Position numbers and translations under genes: made by a program. From contig NZ_RCHN01000028.1 of NCBI RefSeq assembly GCF_003671495.1, positions 38,885 to 102,884 on the forward strand: a DNA stretch of 64,000 nucleotides, in the 5' to 3' direction. Of this stretch, positions 7,902 through 15,946 are shown piece by piece. The notes under the pieces were generated by a model that made no database searches, was not told where the DNA came from, and saw only the letters and a program-made list of their open reading frames with translations. Every line of letters begins with the position of its first letter. The stretch's first letter is position 1. Origin of the DNA: Ketobacter sp. Lineage in GTDB: Bacteria; Pseudomonadota; Gammaproteobacteria; Pseudomonadales; Ketobacteraceae.

Positions 7902-9074
7902 TCACCCCGCCATAAAACCCTTCTGCACCAGCCACTCCAGACACTTGCCGGTGGCTTCATCCAGTTTATCTTTCTGCCCGAAGTAATAGTGATTAGCACC
8001 CTTCACTTCATACATCTCTTTATCATCATGGCCCACTGCTTCATACAAACGATGAGTATGGCTCGGGGTACAGGCATCATCAGCGGTATTACCAATCACC
8101 AGCGTGGGCACACTGATCTGCTCAGCGCAGGTCAATCCATTGGCATTGGAATCGTCATAACTCCACTGTGACAGCCAACCTCGCAGGGTACAGAATCGCG
8201 CCAGGCCTACGGGGCCGTTGTTCACCACTTTGGGATCACCCAGGTAACACCAGCCGGGCATGCGGTCGTTGGGGTCTTGAGTGGGATCCAGCCAGCGAGG
8301 ATCGGCCATGGTGCCGTGCACCACAAAGGCAAACTCTTCGGTGGTGAGGCCATCCTTGCGGAAGTCTTCCAGCTTTTGTTTTACCCAGGCGGTGATTTTA
8401 CGGTTACGGGCAATCTGGGCGGCGCGATACTTTTCCACAAACTCAGCGGAGTAGGGCGGCTGGTTGGGATTGTTGGGGTCGTACAGGTCCAGCTCGGGAT
8501 CGCGTTTGGTGGGATCGTTTTCATCCAGGATGGACGCATCCATCCACTCGGTCATGGTGCCGGCGCGGCTGATGTGAGCCGCCAGCAGCATCATGCCGTC
8601 GGCAGGGATCAGGTTGGCACCCACCAGGTCCACGGGATCGCCGGCGGGGGTTTCGGTGATGGTGGGATTTTCCGCCTGGGCCTGATAGAACAGGGAGAGG
8701 GAACCGCCGCCACTCCAACCTGCTAATACCACTTTTTTATAGCCTTTCTTCTCTTTCGCATCCCGTACGCAGGCCGCCATATCCAGGGCCACCTTTTCCA
8801 TGATCAGGGCACTGTCGGTGCCGCGGTAGCGGCTGTTGCAATAAATCACATGACAGCCCTTTTTTGCCAGGGCCGACACCATGGGCAGGTAGGCACCACC
8901 ACCGATGGGATGCATAAAGATGATGACGGTGTCGCTGGGTTTGTCTTTGGGTTTCAGCCAGTAGGATTCCAGGGCCACGATGTCGGCGGTGCCGCCGTAG
9001 GTATCCTTGAATTTGGACTGCTCGGCAAAGGCCAACAGGTAAGGGATGCGGTCGTATTCGTATTTGGTGCTCAT
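7902..9074 (-). CDS. Alpha/beta hydrolase, 390 aa
   Basis: A predicted serine hydrolase or esterase. Residues 55-60 read HPIGGG (oxyanion-hole region). The nucleophile elbow is GWSGGGS with Ser121. A late NTADDACTPSH supplies the likely catalytic Asp, and GANHYYFG the likely His. Between them is a large insertion, about residues 140-270, rich in Asp/Asn/Pro (DENDPTKRDPELDLYDPNNPN), which probably forms a lid. Its start codon overlaps the stop of the upstream VOC gene (ATGA), so both are one operon. A role in cleaving an intermediate made by the VOC enzyme is inferred from this coupling; the substrate is unknown. Confidence 0.82.
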   Translation of the reverse strand: MSTKYEYDRIPYLLAFAEQSKFKDTYGGTADIVALESYWLKPKDKPSDTVIIFMHPIGGGAYLPMVSALAKKGCHVIYCNSRYRGTDSALIMEKVALDMAACVRDAKEKKGYKKVVLAGWSGGGSLSLFYQAQAENPTITETPAGDPVDLVGANLIPADGMMLLAAHISRAGTMTEWMDASILDENDPTKRDPELDLYDPNNPNQPPYSAEFVEKYRAAQIARNRKITAWVKQKLEDFRKDGLTTEEFAFVVHGTMADPRWLDPTQDPNDRMPGWCYLGDPKVVNNGPVGLARFCTLRGWLSQWSYDDSNANGLTCAEQISVPTLVIGNTADDACTPSHTHRLYEAVGHDDKEMYEVKGANHYYFGQKDKLDEATGKCLEWLVQKGFMAG

Positions 9075-9721
9075 GATTGTGCCCCCTCTTGCTTCACCTT
9101 GGAGAAGTCCGCTTTGCTCATATCAATGCCGCGCTGATCCAGCATGTCCGCCTGCAGGCGTTCAAGTTTTTGCGCACGGGTGCGTTCGGTCCATTCTTTC
9201 AATACGTCGTGGGCCTTGGCGCTGTCTTCCGCCAGGATGGCATCGTAGTTTTTGTCTTTCAGGGTGAGCTCCACCTGCACGCCGTTGGGATCGTACATGT
9301 AAATGGAGTGCACAAAGCCGTGGTCGATGGGGCCAAAACAGGGGCGGCCCATTTTGTTAATGTGGCGGCGCCAGGCTTTCAGCTGTTCCAGGCTGTCCAC
9401 TTCAAAGGCGATGTGCTGGTCAAAGCCGTGGCGGGCAATGAACATCTTTTCTTCCACATCATCGGGCACATCAAAGAAGGCAATGAAGTTGCCGTCGGTG
9501 GTCTGGAAAAACAGGTGCATGTATTCGCGCTTTTTGGCTGCCCCTGGTTCTTCGTCGAACACCATGGCCGCAGCCAGTTTGAACCCCAGCACGTCTTCAT
9601 AGAACCAACGGGTTTGTTCCGCATCCCGGCAGCGGTAGGCGGTATGGTGCATGTTGTGCACGGCTTTGCGGGCAATAGTGGGCTTTTCTTGTGGCTTGTC
9701 CTGGCTGGTTGGCTCGCTCAT
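9071..9721 (-). CDS. VOC-family (glyoxalase/extradiol dioxygenase-like) metalloenzyme
   Basis: Vicinal-oxygen-chelate proteins use a metal held by two His and one Glu to act on small oxygenated substrates. Candidate ligands are in HHTAYRC (His25/26), DQHIAFEV (His103) and QVELTL (Glu151), spaced as in two-module extradiol-type enzymes. The sequence WFYEDVLGFKL is the typical first-module helix. After about residue 160 there is a charged C-terminal tail (AHDVLKEWTERTRAQKLERLQ) with no assigned role. It is translationally coupled to the hydrolase downstream, a pairing like that of ring-cleavage dioxygenases with C-C or ester hydrolases. That pairing suggests, but does not prove, an aromatic or lipid catabolic step. 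Confidence 0.82.
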   Translation of the reverse strand: MSEPTSQDKPQEKPTIARKAVHNMHHTAYRCRDAEQTRWFYEDVLGFKLAAAMVFDEEPGAAKKREYMHLFFQTTDGNFIAFFDVPDDVEEKMFIARHGFDQHIAFEVDSLEQLKAWRRHINKMGRPCFGPIDHGFVHSIYMYDPNGVQVELTLKDKNYDAILAEDSAKAHDVLKEWTERTRAQKLERLQADMLDQRGIDMSKADFSKVKQEGAQS

Positions 9722-9807
9722 GGCACTTCTCTACCTTCTCTCTGCAGTCTTCTCTTTTAGCGATGTGTGAGACCGATTTTGTATTTGACTTATGGGTCAC
9801 GATTGTA

Positions 9808-9821
9808 GATTGTATACAATC
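9808..9821. promoter_or_regulatory. Perfect 14-bp palindrome in the divergent promoter region
   Basis: GATTGTATACAATC is a perfect palindrome in the 209-bp space between the divergent VOC and CoA-transferase genes. The core TTGTATACAA resembles operators of FadR-type GntR repressors. No GntR gene is in the window, so the regulator would be encoded elsewhere. It is well placed to control both directions. Confidence 0.45.
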
Positions 9822-9930
9822 ATAATGATTGAGCAGTTTCAACCCCTATTTTATGCCTGTTTCAGGCTCTGTTCGGCTGGAATTGCATACAAGTTGTAGC
9901 GTTATCCTTGATTCCACAGAAGGTTTGCCC

Positions 9931-11145
9931 ATGAGTGCGTTGTCCCATATCACGATTCTTGATCTCACCCACATGTTGTCCGGCCCCTATTCCAGCCAGT
10001 TGCTGGCGGATATGGGGGCCCATTGCATCAAGGTGGAGCCGCCGGGCCAGGGGGAAGGCACCCGCAGGCTGCTGGCGGACGATGAGAAGTACTCCATCGA
10101 CGGAGTGGGCGCTTACTTTCTTACTCTTTCCCGCAACAAGAAGAGTGTGGCCATCGACCTGAAAAAGCCCGCCGGCCTGGCGCTGTTCTACCAGCTGGTA
10201 AAGCACGCGGACGTAGTGATCAACAACTTCGGGGAGGGGGTTCCCAAACGCCTGGGCATCGATTACGAGGTGCTCAAGCAGCACAATCCCCGCATCATTA
10301 CCTGTTCCATCACCGGTTTTGGCGAGACCGGTCCCGACCGCAACCGGGCCGCGTTCGATCTGGTGGCCCAGGGCATGGGGGGCGGCATGTCCATTACCGG
10401 GGAGGAAGGGGCGCCGCCGCTGCGGGCGGGGATTCCCATCGGTGATCTGGGGGGCGGCCTGTTTGCCACCATCGGCATTCTGGCGGCCCTGAACCAGCGG
10501 GATCAGCCCGGCCCGCGCCAGGGGCTGGGGCAGCACGTGGATATCTCCATGCAGGATTGCCAGGTTTCCATGCTCAATTACATGGCCACCATGTACCTGA
10601 TGAGTGGGGTGCAGCCACCCGCAGTGGGCAACAGTCACTTTGTGCACGTGCCCTATGGCACCTTCAAAACCCAAACCCGCTACCTGATCCTGGCCTGCAT
10701 GGGTGATGCCTTCTTCGGCAAACTGGCGGCGATGTTGAACGATCCGGAGCTGATGGACCCCAAATTCGCCACCCAGCCGGTGCGTTGGGAGCACCGTCAT
10801 TTCATCAACGCCCGGGTACAGGAACACCTGGAGCGGGAAACCTGCGAGCACTGGCTGGAACAATTGAAGGAACACCGCATTCCCGCTGCCCCGGTGAACG
10901 ATTTCGAGCACGCCCTGAATGACACCCAGATCCAGGCGCGAGACATGGTGGTTGAAGTGCCTCTTGGAAATGGTAAGATTGTCAAACAACCCGGAAACCC
11001 CGTGAAATTGTCTGCAGCAGGTGAGCAAGTATTTACTCCACCTCCCACTTTAGGTCAGCACACGGCATCGGTGCTGCAGGAATTACTGCAAATGAGTGAT
11101 TCACAAATCGCTGAATTACGTCAAAATGGCGTGATCGATGGATGA
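9931..11145 (+). CDS. Class III (CaiB/BaiF-type) acyl-CoA transferase
   Basis: Family III CoA-transferases move CoA between carboxylic acids through an aspartyl-CoA intermediate. The N-terminal ILDLTHMLSGPYSSQLLADMGA and VEPPGQGEGTR are typical. The catalytic aspartate is Asp143 in AAFDLVAQ, after TGFGETGPDR. It is 404 aa, normal for the family. The ATG at 9931 is chosen because family similarity begins there; the open frame reaches a further 34 codons upstream over the regulatory palindrome. An HMG-CoA-lyase-like gene follows 64 bp downstream, suggesting activation of an acid to its CoA ester and then cleavage. The acid is not identifiable. Confidence 0.88.
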   Translation: MSALSHITILDLTHMLSGPYSSQLLADMGAHCIKVEPPGQGEGTRRLLADDEKYSIDGVGAYFLTLSRNKKSVAIDLKKPAGLALFYQLVKHADVVINNFGEGVPKRLGIDYEVLKQHNPRIITCSITGFGETGPDRNRAAFDLVAQGMGGGMSITGEEGAPPLRAGIPIGDLGGGLFATIGILAALNQRDQPGPRQGLGQHVDISMQDCQVSMLNYMATMYLMSGVQPPAVGNSHFVHVPYGTFKTQTRYLILACMGDAFFGKLAAMLNDPELMDPKFATQPVRWEHRHFINARVQEHLERETCEHWLEQLKEHRIPAAPVNDFEHALNDTQIQARDMVVEVPLGNGKIVKQPGNPVKLSAAGEQVFTPPPTLGQHTASVLQELLQMSDSQIAELRQNGVIDG

Positions 11146-11209
11146 TTACCGTCTCAGTTACCTTATAATCGACACTGTTGTTTATTTCTGAGACCACCAA
11201 AGAAGAATC

Positions 11210-12154
11210 ATGACTATGCGCGAACGTATCTATATTAATGAGGTGGGCCTGCGCGACGGCCTGCAGAATCAGCCCAATCCCGTTTCCACCCAGGCCAAGC
11301 TGGAGATGGCCCAGGCCCTGTTGGACGCCGGTGTGGAATACCTGGAGGCGGTGGCTTTTGTGCACCCCAAAGCCGTGCCGCAAATGGCGGACGCTGCTGA
11401 AGTGCTGGCCGGGTTGGCTCAAATCCCACTCAAGAAGGATGTGGAGATCTCGGCCCTGGTGCCTAATATGCGGGGTTATGAGCGGGCCCGCGCCAACGGG
11501 GTGAACTCCGTCGCCGTGGTGGTGGCCTCCACCGATACCTTCAATCTGCGCAACCTGAACATGACCACCGCGAAGGCCACCGACGTCTGCCGCGAAGTGA
11601 TCCAGCAGGCCCGGGCAGACGGGGTGAAAGTGCGGGGCTATGTATCCGGCGCGTTGTCCTGCCCTTACGACGGCAAGACGCCGGTGGATGTGGTACACCG
11701 CATGTGCGCGGAGATGATTGAGTTCGGCGCCGACGAAATTTCCATTGGCGACACCATCGGGGCCGGAAACCCGCAACAGATCAATGATATTCTGGGCCCA
11801 CTTGTGCAACAATTCGGGCCTGAGCGCTTTAACCTGCATTTGCATGATACCCGGGGGCAGGCGCTGGCCATGGCCTGGGCTGGTATCACCCAGGGTGTGC
11901 GTCGCTTTGACAGTTCCATCGGCGGGTTGGGCGGTTGTCCGTTCGCACCGGGGGCATCAGGGAACGTTGCTACCGAGGATCTGGTCTATATGCTGGAGGA
12001 AGCCGGCTTTGATACCGGTATTGATATCGCCAAACTGCGTGTTGCCGTGCAGGCCGCCGAGCGTGCCACCGGCCAGGCATTGGGCGGTCGTATTCTGCAA
12101 TGGATGAAATCCCAGGAAATCAGGGAACAAAACAAACAAAACCCCTGCATATAA
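11210..12154 (+). CDS. Hydroxymethylglutaryl-CoA lyase-like enzyme
   Basis: HMG-CoA lyases split a 3-hydroxy-3-methylacyl-CoA into acetyl-CoA (or a homologue) and a ketone-bearing product. The N-terminal EVGLRDGLQNQ holds the metal-binding Asp16, HLHDTRG supplies the metal histidines, and the signature GLGGCPFAPGASGNVATED contains the catalytic Cys. It is 314 aa, usual for the bacterial enzyme. Two in-frame ATGs, at 11210 and 11216, are possible starts. It probably belongs with the CoA-transferase before it. Involvement in leucine, isoprenoid or branched-acid breakdown is inferred from family only. Confidence 0.88.
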   Translation: MTMRERIYINEVGLRDGLQNQPNPVSTQAKLEMAQALLDAGVEYLEAVAFVHPKAVPQMADAAEVLAGLAQIPLKKDVEISALVPNMRGYERARANGVNSVAVVVASTDTFNLRNLNMTTAKATDVCREVIQQARADGVKVRGYVSGALSCPYDGKTPVDVVHRMCAEMIEFGADEISIGDTIGAGNPQQINDILGPLVQQFGPERFNLHLHDTRGQALAMAWAGITQGVRRFDSSIGGLGGCPFAPGASGNVATEDLVYMLEEAGFDTGIDIAKLRVAVQAAERATGQALGGRILQWMKSQEIREQNKQNPCI

Positions 12155-12209
12155 CAAACAAGAGCGCGACCAAAGCAGGGGCATAACGAAAAAGGTCCAA
12201 CGACACATT

Positions 12210-12992
12210 ATGCTTACACGAAGCGCCAGATGGGTAATGGCCAGCCTGTTCGTGTTGACGGGAATCATGACGCCGGGGGTTCACACCCTGGCGGACAAGA
12301 TCGATCGCATCATCGACGGGGAAAAGGCCAATATCAAGTCCGCTGTGCAGTCGCAGGAGCGGGTCAACACCATCGCCGACACCACGCAGCAAATGTTCCA
12401 GGATTTTCAACTGGAACTGAAACGCATTGAGGATCTGACCGCCTACAACGCGCAACTGACGCAGCAGATCCGGCGTCAGCAACAAAGCATGCTGGAAACG
12501 GAGAAGGCCATTGAAGATGTGGCCATCATCGAGCGCCAGCTGACTCCGCTGCTGGACCGCATGGTGCAATCCCTGGAAACCTTCATCCGCCTGGACGCCC
12601 CCTTTCTGCTGGAAGAGCGCTTTGAGCGCATCGCTTTTCTCAAACACACCCTGGCCCGGGCCGATGTCACCATCGCCGAGAAATTTCGCCAGGTGGTAGA
12701 CGCCTATAAAGTGGAACTGGAATACGGCAACACCATCGAAAGCTACCGTGGCACCCTCACCAACGGTGAGCGGACCAGTGAGGTGGAGTTCCTGCGGGTG
12801 GGCCGCATCGGCCTGATGTACCAGACCCTGGACGGCAGTGAGCGGGGCGCCTGGAGCAAGGAAACCAAACAGTGGGAAGCATTGGGCAGCCTGTATGCCC
12901 GTGATATTCGCCTGGGCCTGAAGGTGGCCAAGAAGCAGGCCGCCCCGGAAATGTTGACGTTGCCCATGCCGGCACCGGAGCCCATGCCATGA
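12210..12992 (+). CDS. DUF3450 periplasmic coiled-coil protein of the TonB2 system
   Basis: A signal peptide (about residues 1-28) is followed by a long coiled coil (about 30-115: many Gln/Glu heptads such as RQQQSMLETEKAIEDV) and a globular C-terminal part ending in a Pro/Met tail. This DUF3450 protein is the usual first gene of Vibrio-type TonB2 clusters. Its start opens a run of six genes that mostly overlap by four bases. The exact role is not established; the position suggests it works with the TtpC periplasmic domain, which is also coiled coil. Confidence 0.85.
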   Translation: MLTRSARWVMASLFVLTGIMTPGVHTLADKIDRIIDGEKANIKSAVQSQERVNTIADTTQQMFQDFQLELKRIEDLTAYNAQLTQQIRRQQQSMLETEKAIEDVAIIERQLTPLLDRMVQSLETFIRLDAPFLLEERFERIAFLKHTLARADVTIAEKFRQVVDAYKVELEYGNTIESYRGTLTNGERTSEVEFLRVGRIGLMYQTLDGSERGAWSKETKQWEALGSLYARDIRLGLKVAKKQAAPEMLTLPMPAPEPMP

Positions 12993-14368
12993 TGCGAATG
13001 ACCTCCCTATTGGTGTTGGCACTGCTGTGCTGCTTGCCCCTATCCAAAGCCCATGCGGTGTGGCAACCGAAAGAAGAAATCCAATCCCTGGATGAACTGC
13101 TGGAGCTGGTGAAACAGGGCCGGGTTGAACAATCCCGAGAGAATCGCGCGCGGGAACAGCGCTTCCTGGCCGAACAATCCAAACAGGAACAGATGCTGAA
13201 AGGTACGGTGGAGGAACGGCAGAAACTGGAACGTCGCAGTGAACTGCTGGAAACCACCTACGCTGAGAACAAGGAACAACTGGATGAGCTGACCCGGCGC
13301 CTGGAAAAACGCATGGGCTCGTTAAAGGAACTGTTCATCCAGTTGCAGACCGACACCGCAGAGGCATCCGGCCTGTTGCAGCAATCCATCACTTCAGTGG
13401 AGTTTCCCTCCCGCAATCTGGAAATGGAGGATCTGTCGGATCGCCTGGGCGGCAGTCGCAGCCTGCCCAACATCAACAACATCGAACAGCTGTGGTATCA
13501 GATGCAGCGGGAGATGGTGGAGTCCGGCAAGATCAAACACCTGAACCTGGAGGTCATCACCACCGACGGTGAACCGGTGAAAGCGGATGTGGTGCGGCTG
13601 GGTTCATTCAACCTGTTGTCCGGCAACCGCTACCTGCAGTTCATTCCCGAGACCGGCAAGATCATCGACCTGAATCGCCAGCCGCCCCGATACATGCTGA
13701 GCTATGTGGAGGATTACACCCAAAGCACCGAAGGCTTTAATGCGGTGGCCATCGATCCCACCCAGGGCACTCTGCTTAACATGCTGTTGGACGCACCGGA
13801 CTTTGTGGACCGGGTGGAGCAGGGCGGTTTTATCGGTTACGTCATCATCGTGCTGGGCTTTGTGGGCGTGGTGCTGGCGCTGGAGCGCATCATGTTCCTG
13901 ATCGTGGTGACCCGCAAAGTGGCGGACCAGACCCGTATGAAAGAAACCCGCCGCGACAATCCCCTGGGCCGCATCATCCTCACCTATGAGCAACACAAAA
14001 GCCTGCCCCTGGAATCGCTGGAGCTGAAGCTGGGCGAAGCCATTCTGCGGGAGCGGGGTCCGCTGGAAAAACACCTGGCCATCATCAAGATTGTGGCGGT
14101 GATTGCCCCCCTGCTGGGACTGTTGGGTACGGTCACCGGTATGATCAACACCTTCCAGACCATTACCCTGTTTGGCACCGGTGATCCCAAGTTAATGGCC
14201 GGCGGTATTTCCCAGGCGCTGGTGACCACCGTGCTGGGTCTGTCGGTGGCGATTCCGGTGGTGTTCTTCCACGCCCTGGCCAGCACCCGCAGCAAAGCGG
14301 TGATTTCGGTACTGGAAGAACAGAGCACCGGCCTGGTGGCGGAAAAAGCGGAGCAGGAGAACAGCTGA
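12989..14368 (+). CDS. ttpC: TtpC-like MotA/TolQ/ExbB protein with large periplasmic domain
   Basis: TtpC is the extra component needed by TonB2 energy-coupling systems. A signal sequence is followed by a long periplasmic coiled coil (about residues 30-130) and a globular part. The C-terminal half is a MotA/TolQ/ExbB channel domain with membrane helices near GFIGYVIIVLGFVGVVLALE and the family stretch APLLGLLGTVTGMINTF. It is 459 aa, in line with TtpC and much larger than ExbB. It overlaps its neighbours at both ends (ATGA, TGATG). Confidence 0.88.
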   Translation: MMRMTSLLVLALLCCLPLSKAHAVWQPKEEIQSLDELLELVKQGRVEQSRENRAREQRFLAEQSKQEQMLKGTVEERQKLERRSELLETTYAENKEQLDELTRRLEKRMGSLKELFIQLQTDTAEASGLLQQSITSVEFPSRNLEMEDLSDRLGGSRSLPNINNIEQLWYQMQREMVESGKIKHLNLEVITTDGEPVKADVVRLGSFNLLSGNRYLQFIPETGKIIDLNRQPPRYMLSYVEDYTQSTEGFNAVAIDPTQGTLLNMLLDAPDFVDRVEQGGFIGYVIIVLGFVGVVLALERIMFLIVVTRKVADQTRMKETRRDNPLGRIILTYEQHKSLPLESLELKLGEAILRERGPLEKHLAIIKIVAVIAPLLGLLGTVTGMINTFQTITLFGTGDPKLMAGGISQALVTTVLGLSVAIPVVFFHALASTRSKAVISVLEEQSTGLVAEKAEQENS

Positions 14369-14934
14369 TGTGGGCGGTGATGGAAGCCTTCGCCATCGTG
14401 CGGGATTTCCACTTTGCCGGTGGGGTGGTGCTGTGGACCATCGGCCTCAACACCCTGCTGATGTGGACGCTGGTGATCGAGCGGGTGCTGTTTTATCGCT
14501 TCACCCTGCCCAGGGAAGTGAACCGGGTCACCCATTCCTGGTTTTCCCGCGATGACCGCCGTTCCTGGTACGCGCGCCAGATTCGCCAGAAACTGGTGGC
14601 CGAGATCAGCCAGCGGGCGCACTTTTCCCTGCCGGTGATCAAAACTCTGGTGACCCTGTGTCCGCTGTTCGGTTTGCTGGGTACGGTGACCGGCATGATC
14701 GAGATTTTTGATGTCATGAACGCCTTCGGCATGAACAACACCCGTTCCATGGCATCGGGTATTTCCCGCGCCACCCTGCCCACCATGGCGGGCATGGGGG
14801 CGGCCATTTTTGGCCTGATGGCCTATCGCGCCCTGCTGCGCTATTACGAAATCCAGGTGCAGGGTGTGGCCGACCAGCTGTCGCTTTCCACCCGTGCTGC
14901 CACCCGCAGTACGACAGGAGGTACTCCCGCATGA
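14368..14934 (+). CDS. exbB: ExbB-like proton channel subunit (TonB2 system)
   Basis: A 188-aa MotA/TolQ/ExbB protein of the inner membrane that, with ExbD, uses the proton gradient to energise TonB. Three hydrophobic helices are visible, with the family motif CPLFGLLGTVTGMIEIFD and the following helix (TMAGMGAAIFGLMAYRALL). It lacks the large N-terminal extension of the preceding TtpC. The start shares a base with the ttpC stop (TGATG) and it overlaps exbD by four bases. Confidence 0.9.
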   Translation: MWAVMEAFAIVRDFHFAGGVVLWTIGLNTLLMWTLVIERVLFYRFTLPREVNRVTHSWFSRDDRRSWYARQIRQKLVAEISQRAHFSLPVIKTLVTLCPLFGLLGTVTGMIEIFDVMNAFGMNNTRSMASGISRATLPTMAGMGAAIFGLMAYRALLRYYEIQVQGVADQLSLSTRAATRSTTGGTPA

Positions 14935-15338
14935 GACGCCCATTCGCCCACGTTACCGAAGACGACGATACCAATATCGACATGACCCCCATGTTGGATA
15001 TCGTGTTCATCATGCTCATCTTTTTTGTGGTGACCGCGTCGTTTGTAAAAGAGACCGGGATCGACATCAATCGCCCCCAGGCCAAAACCGCCATCACCAA
15101 GGAAACCGCCAACATCAAAATCGCCATCGACGGTAACGATGCCATCTGGATTGATCGTCATCAGGTGGACGAACGCAGTGTGCGGCCGTTGCTGGAGCGC
15201 ATGCACATGGAAAACCCGCAGGGGGGATTGATCGTGCAGGCGGACCGCCGTTCCACCAACGAAAAACTGGTGCAGGTCATGGACGCCGCCCGCCAGGCGG
15301 GCATCACTTCCATTTCCATCGCGGCCTCTGAAAAGTAG
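14931..15338 (+). CDS. exbD: ExbD-like subunit (TonB2 system)
   Basis: ExbD/TolR proteins carry the membrane aspartate that takes up protons. Here NIDMTPMLDIVFIMLIFFVV holds Asp23 at the start of the single membrane helix, followed by a periplasmic domain (135 aa total). SISIAASEK closes the protein. ATGA overlap with exbB and a 2-bp gap to tonB indicate one transcript. Confidence 0.92.
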   Translation: MRRPFAHVTEDDDTNIDMTPMLDIVFIMLIFFVVTASFVKETGIDINRPQAKTAITKETANIKIAIDGNDAIWIDRHQVDERSVRPLLERMHMENPQGGLIVQADRRSTNEKLVQVMDAARQAGITSISIAASEK

Positions 15339-15340
15339 TT

Positions 15341-15946
15341 ATGCTGCGCCGCTATTGCATCGCGTTCGTGTTGGCCTTCTGGATGGTTACCTTTCTGTTT
15401 GCGCTGATGATCGCCCTGATCAAAACCAGTGAGGTGCCGGTGGCCGATAACAGCCGATTGAATCTGGTCAATTTCATTCGCGAGAAGCGGGACCCCAATC
15501 TGCGCCTGGAAGACCTGAAGCCCGAGCCACCACCGAAACCTTCCGAACCGCCACCACCGGCCGCATTGCAGATTGAAACCCTGGATCCCAGCGGCGAATC
15601 CTTTGCCATTTCCGAACTGCCGGTGGCGGACAGTTTTGTATTGGAGCCCGGCCTGGGCATCGGTGAGGGCGACGGCGAGTATCTGCCGGTGTATCGGGTA
15701 CCGCCACAGTATCCCCGCAAGGCCCTGTTTGACCGGGTGGAAGGCTGGGTGGTGGTGGAGTTCACCATCGGCACCCAGGGTGAGGTGAAGGATGCCCGGG
15801 TGGTGGAATCCAGTCCCCGCGGCACCTTCGATCAGGCGGCCCTGGATGCGGTGCGCCGGTTCCGCTTCAAGCCCCGCAACATCGCCGGCACTCCGGTGGA
15901 AGTGCAGGGCGTGCAGAACCGCATTCGATTCAAGTTGAAGAAATGA
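15341..15946 (+). CDS. tonB: TonB energy-transducing protein (TonB2-like, 201 aa)
   Basis: TonB spans the periplasm and hands energy to outer-membrane receptors. An N-terminal membrane anchor (about residues 6-27), a short proline-rich linker (PEPPPKPSEPPPPA) and a C-terminal TonB domain (VPPQYPRKALFDRVEGWVVVEF and FDQAALDAVRRFRFKP) are in order. The linker is short, as in TonB2 proteins. No TonB-dependent receptor gene lies nearby, so the transported substrate is unknown. Confidence 0.93.
   Translation: MLRRYCIAFVLAFWMVTFLFALMIALIKTSEVPVADNSRLNLVNFIREKRDPNLRLEDLKPEPPPKPSEPPPPAALQIETLDPSGESFAISELPVADSFVLEPGLGIGEGDGEYLPVYRVPPQYPRKALFDRVEGWVVVEFTIGTQGEVKDARVVESSPRGTFDQAALDAVRRFRFKPRNIAGTPVEVQGVQNRIRFKLKK

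Noticed and set aside
9785..9826. TTGACT with downstream AT-rich hexamers as a sigma70 promoter for the CoA-transferase gene
   Set aside because: No -10-like hexamer occurs at 16-18 bp spacing; the candidates are at 15 or 22 bp.
9829..9930. 34-residue N-terminal extension of the CoA-transferase
   Set aside because: It lies directly after the regulatory palindrome and has no family similarity; ATG 9931 fits the family start.
12142..12181. Inverted repeat CCCCTGC/GCAGGGG after the lyase gene, considered as a terminator
   Set aside because: The loop is 26 nt, there is no T-tract, and the TonB2 operon starts soon after; too weak to call.
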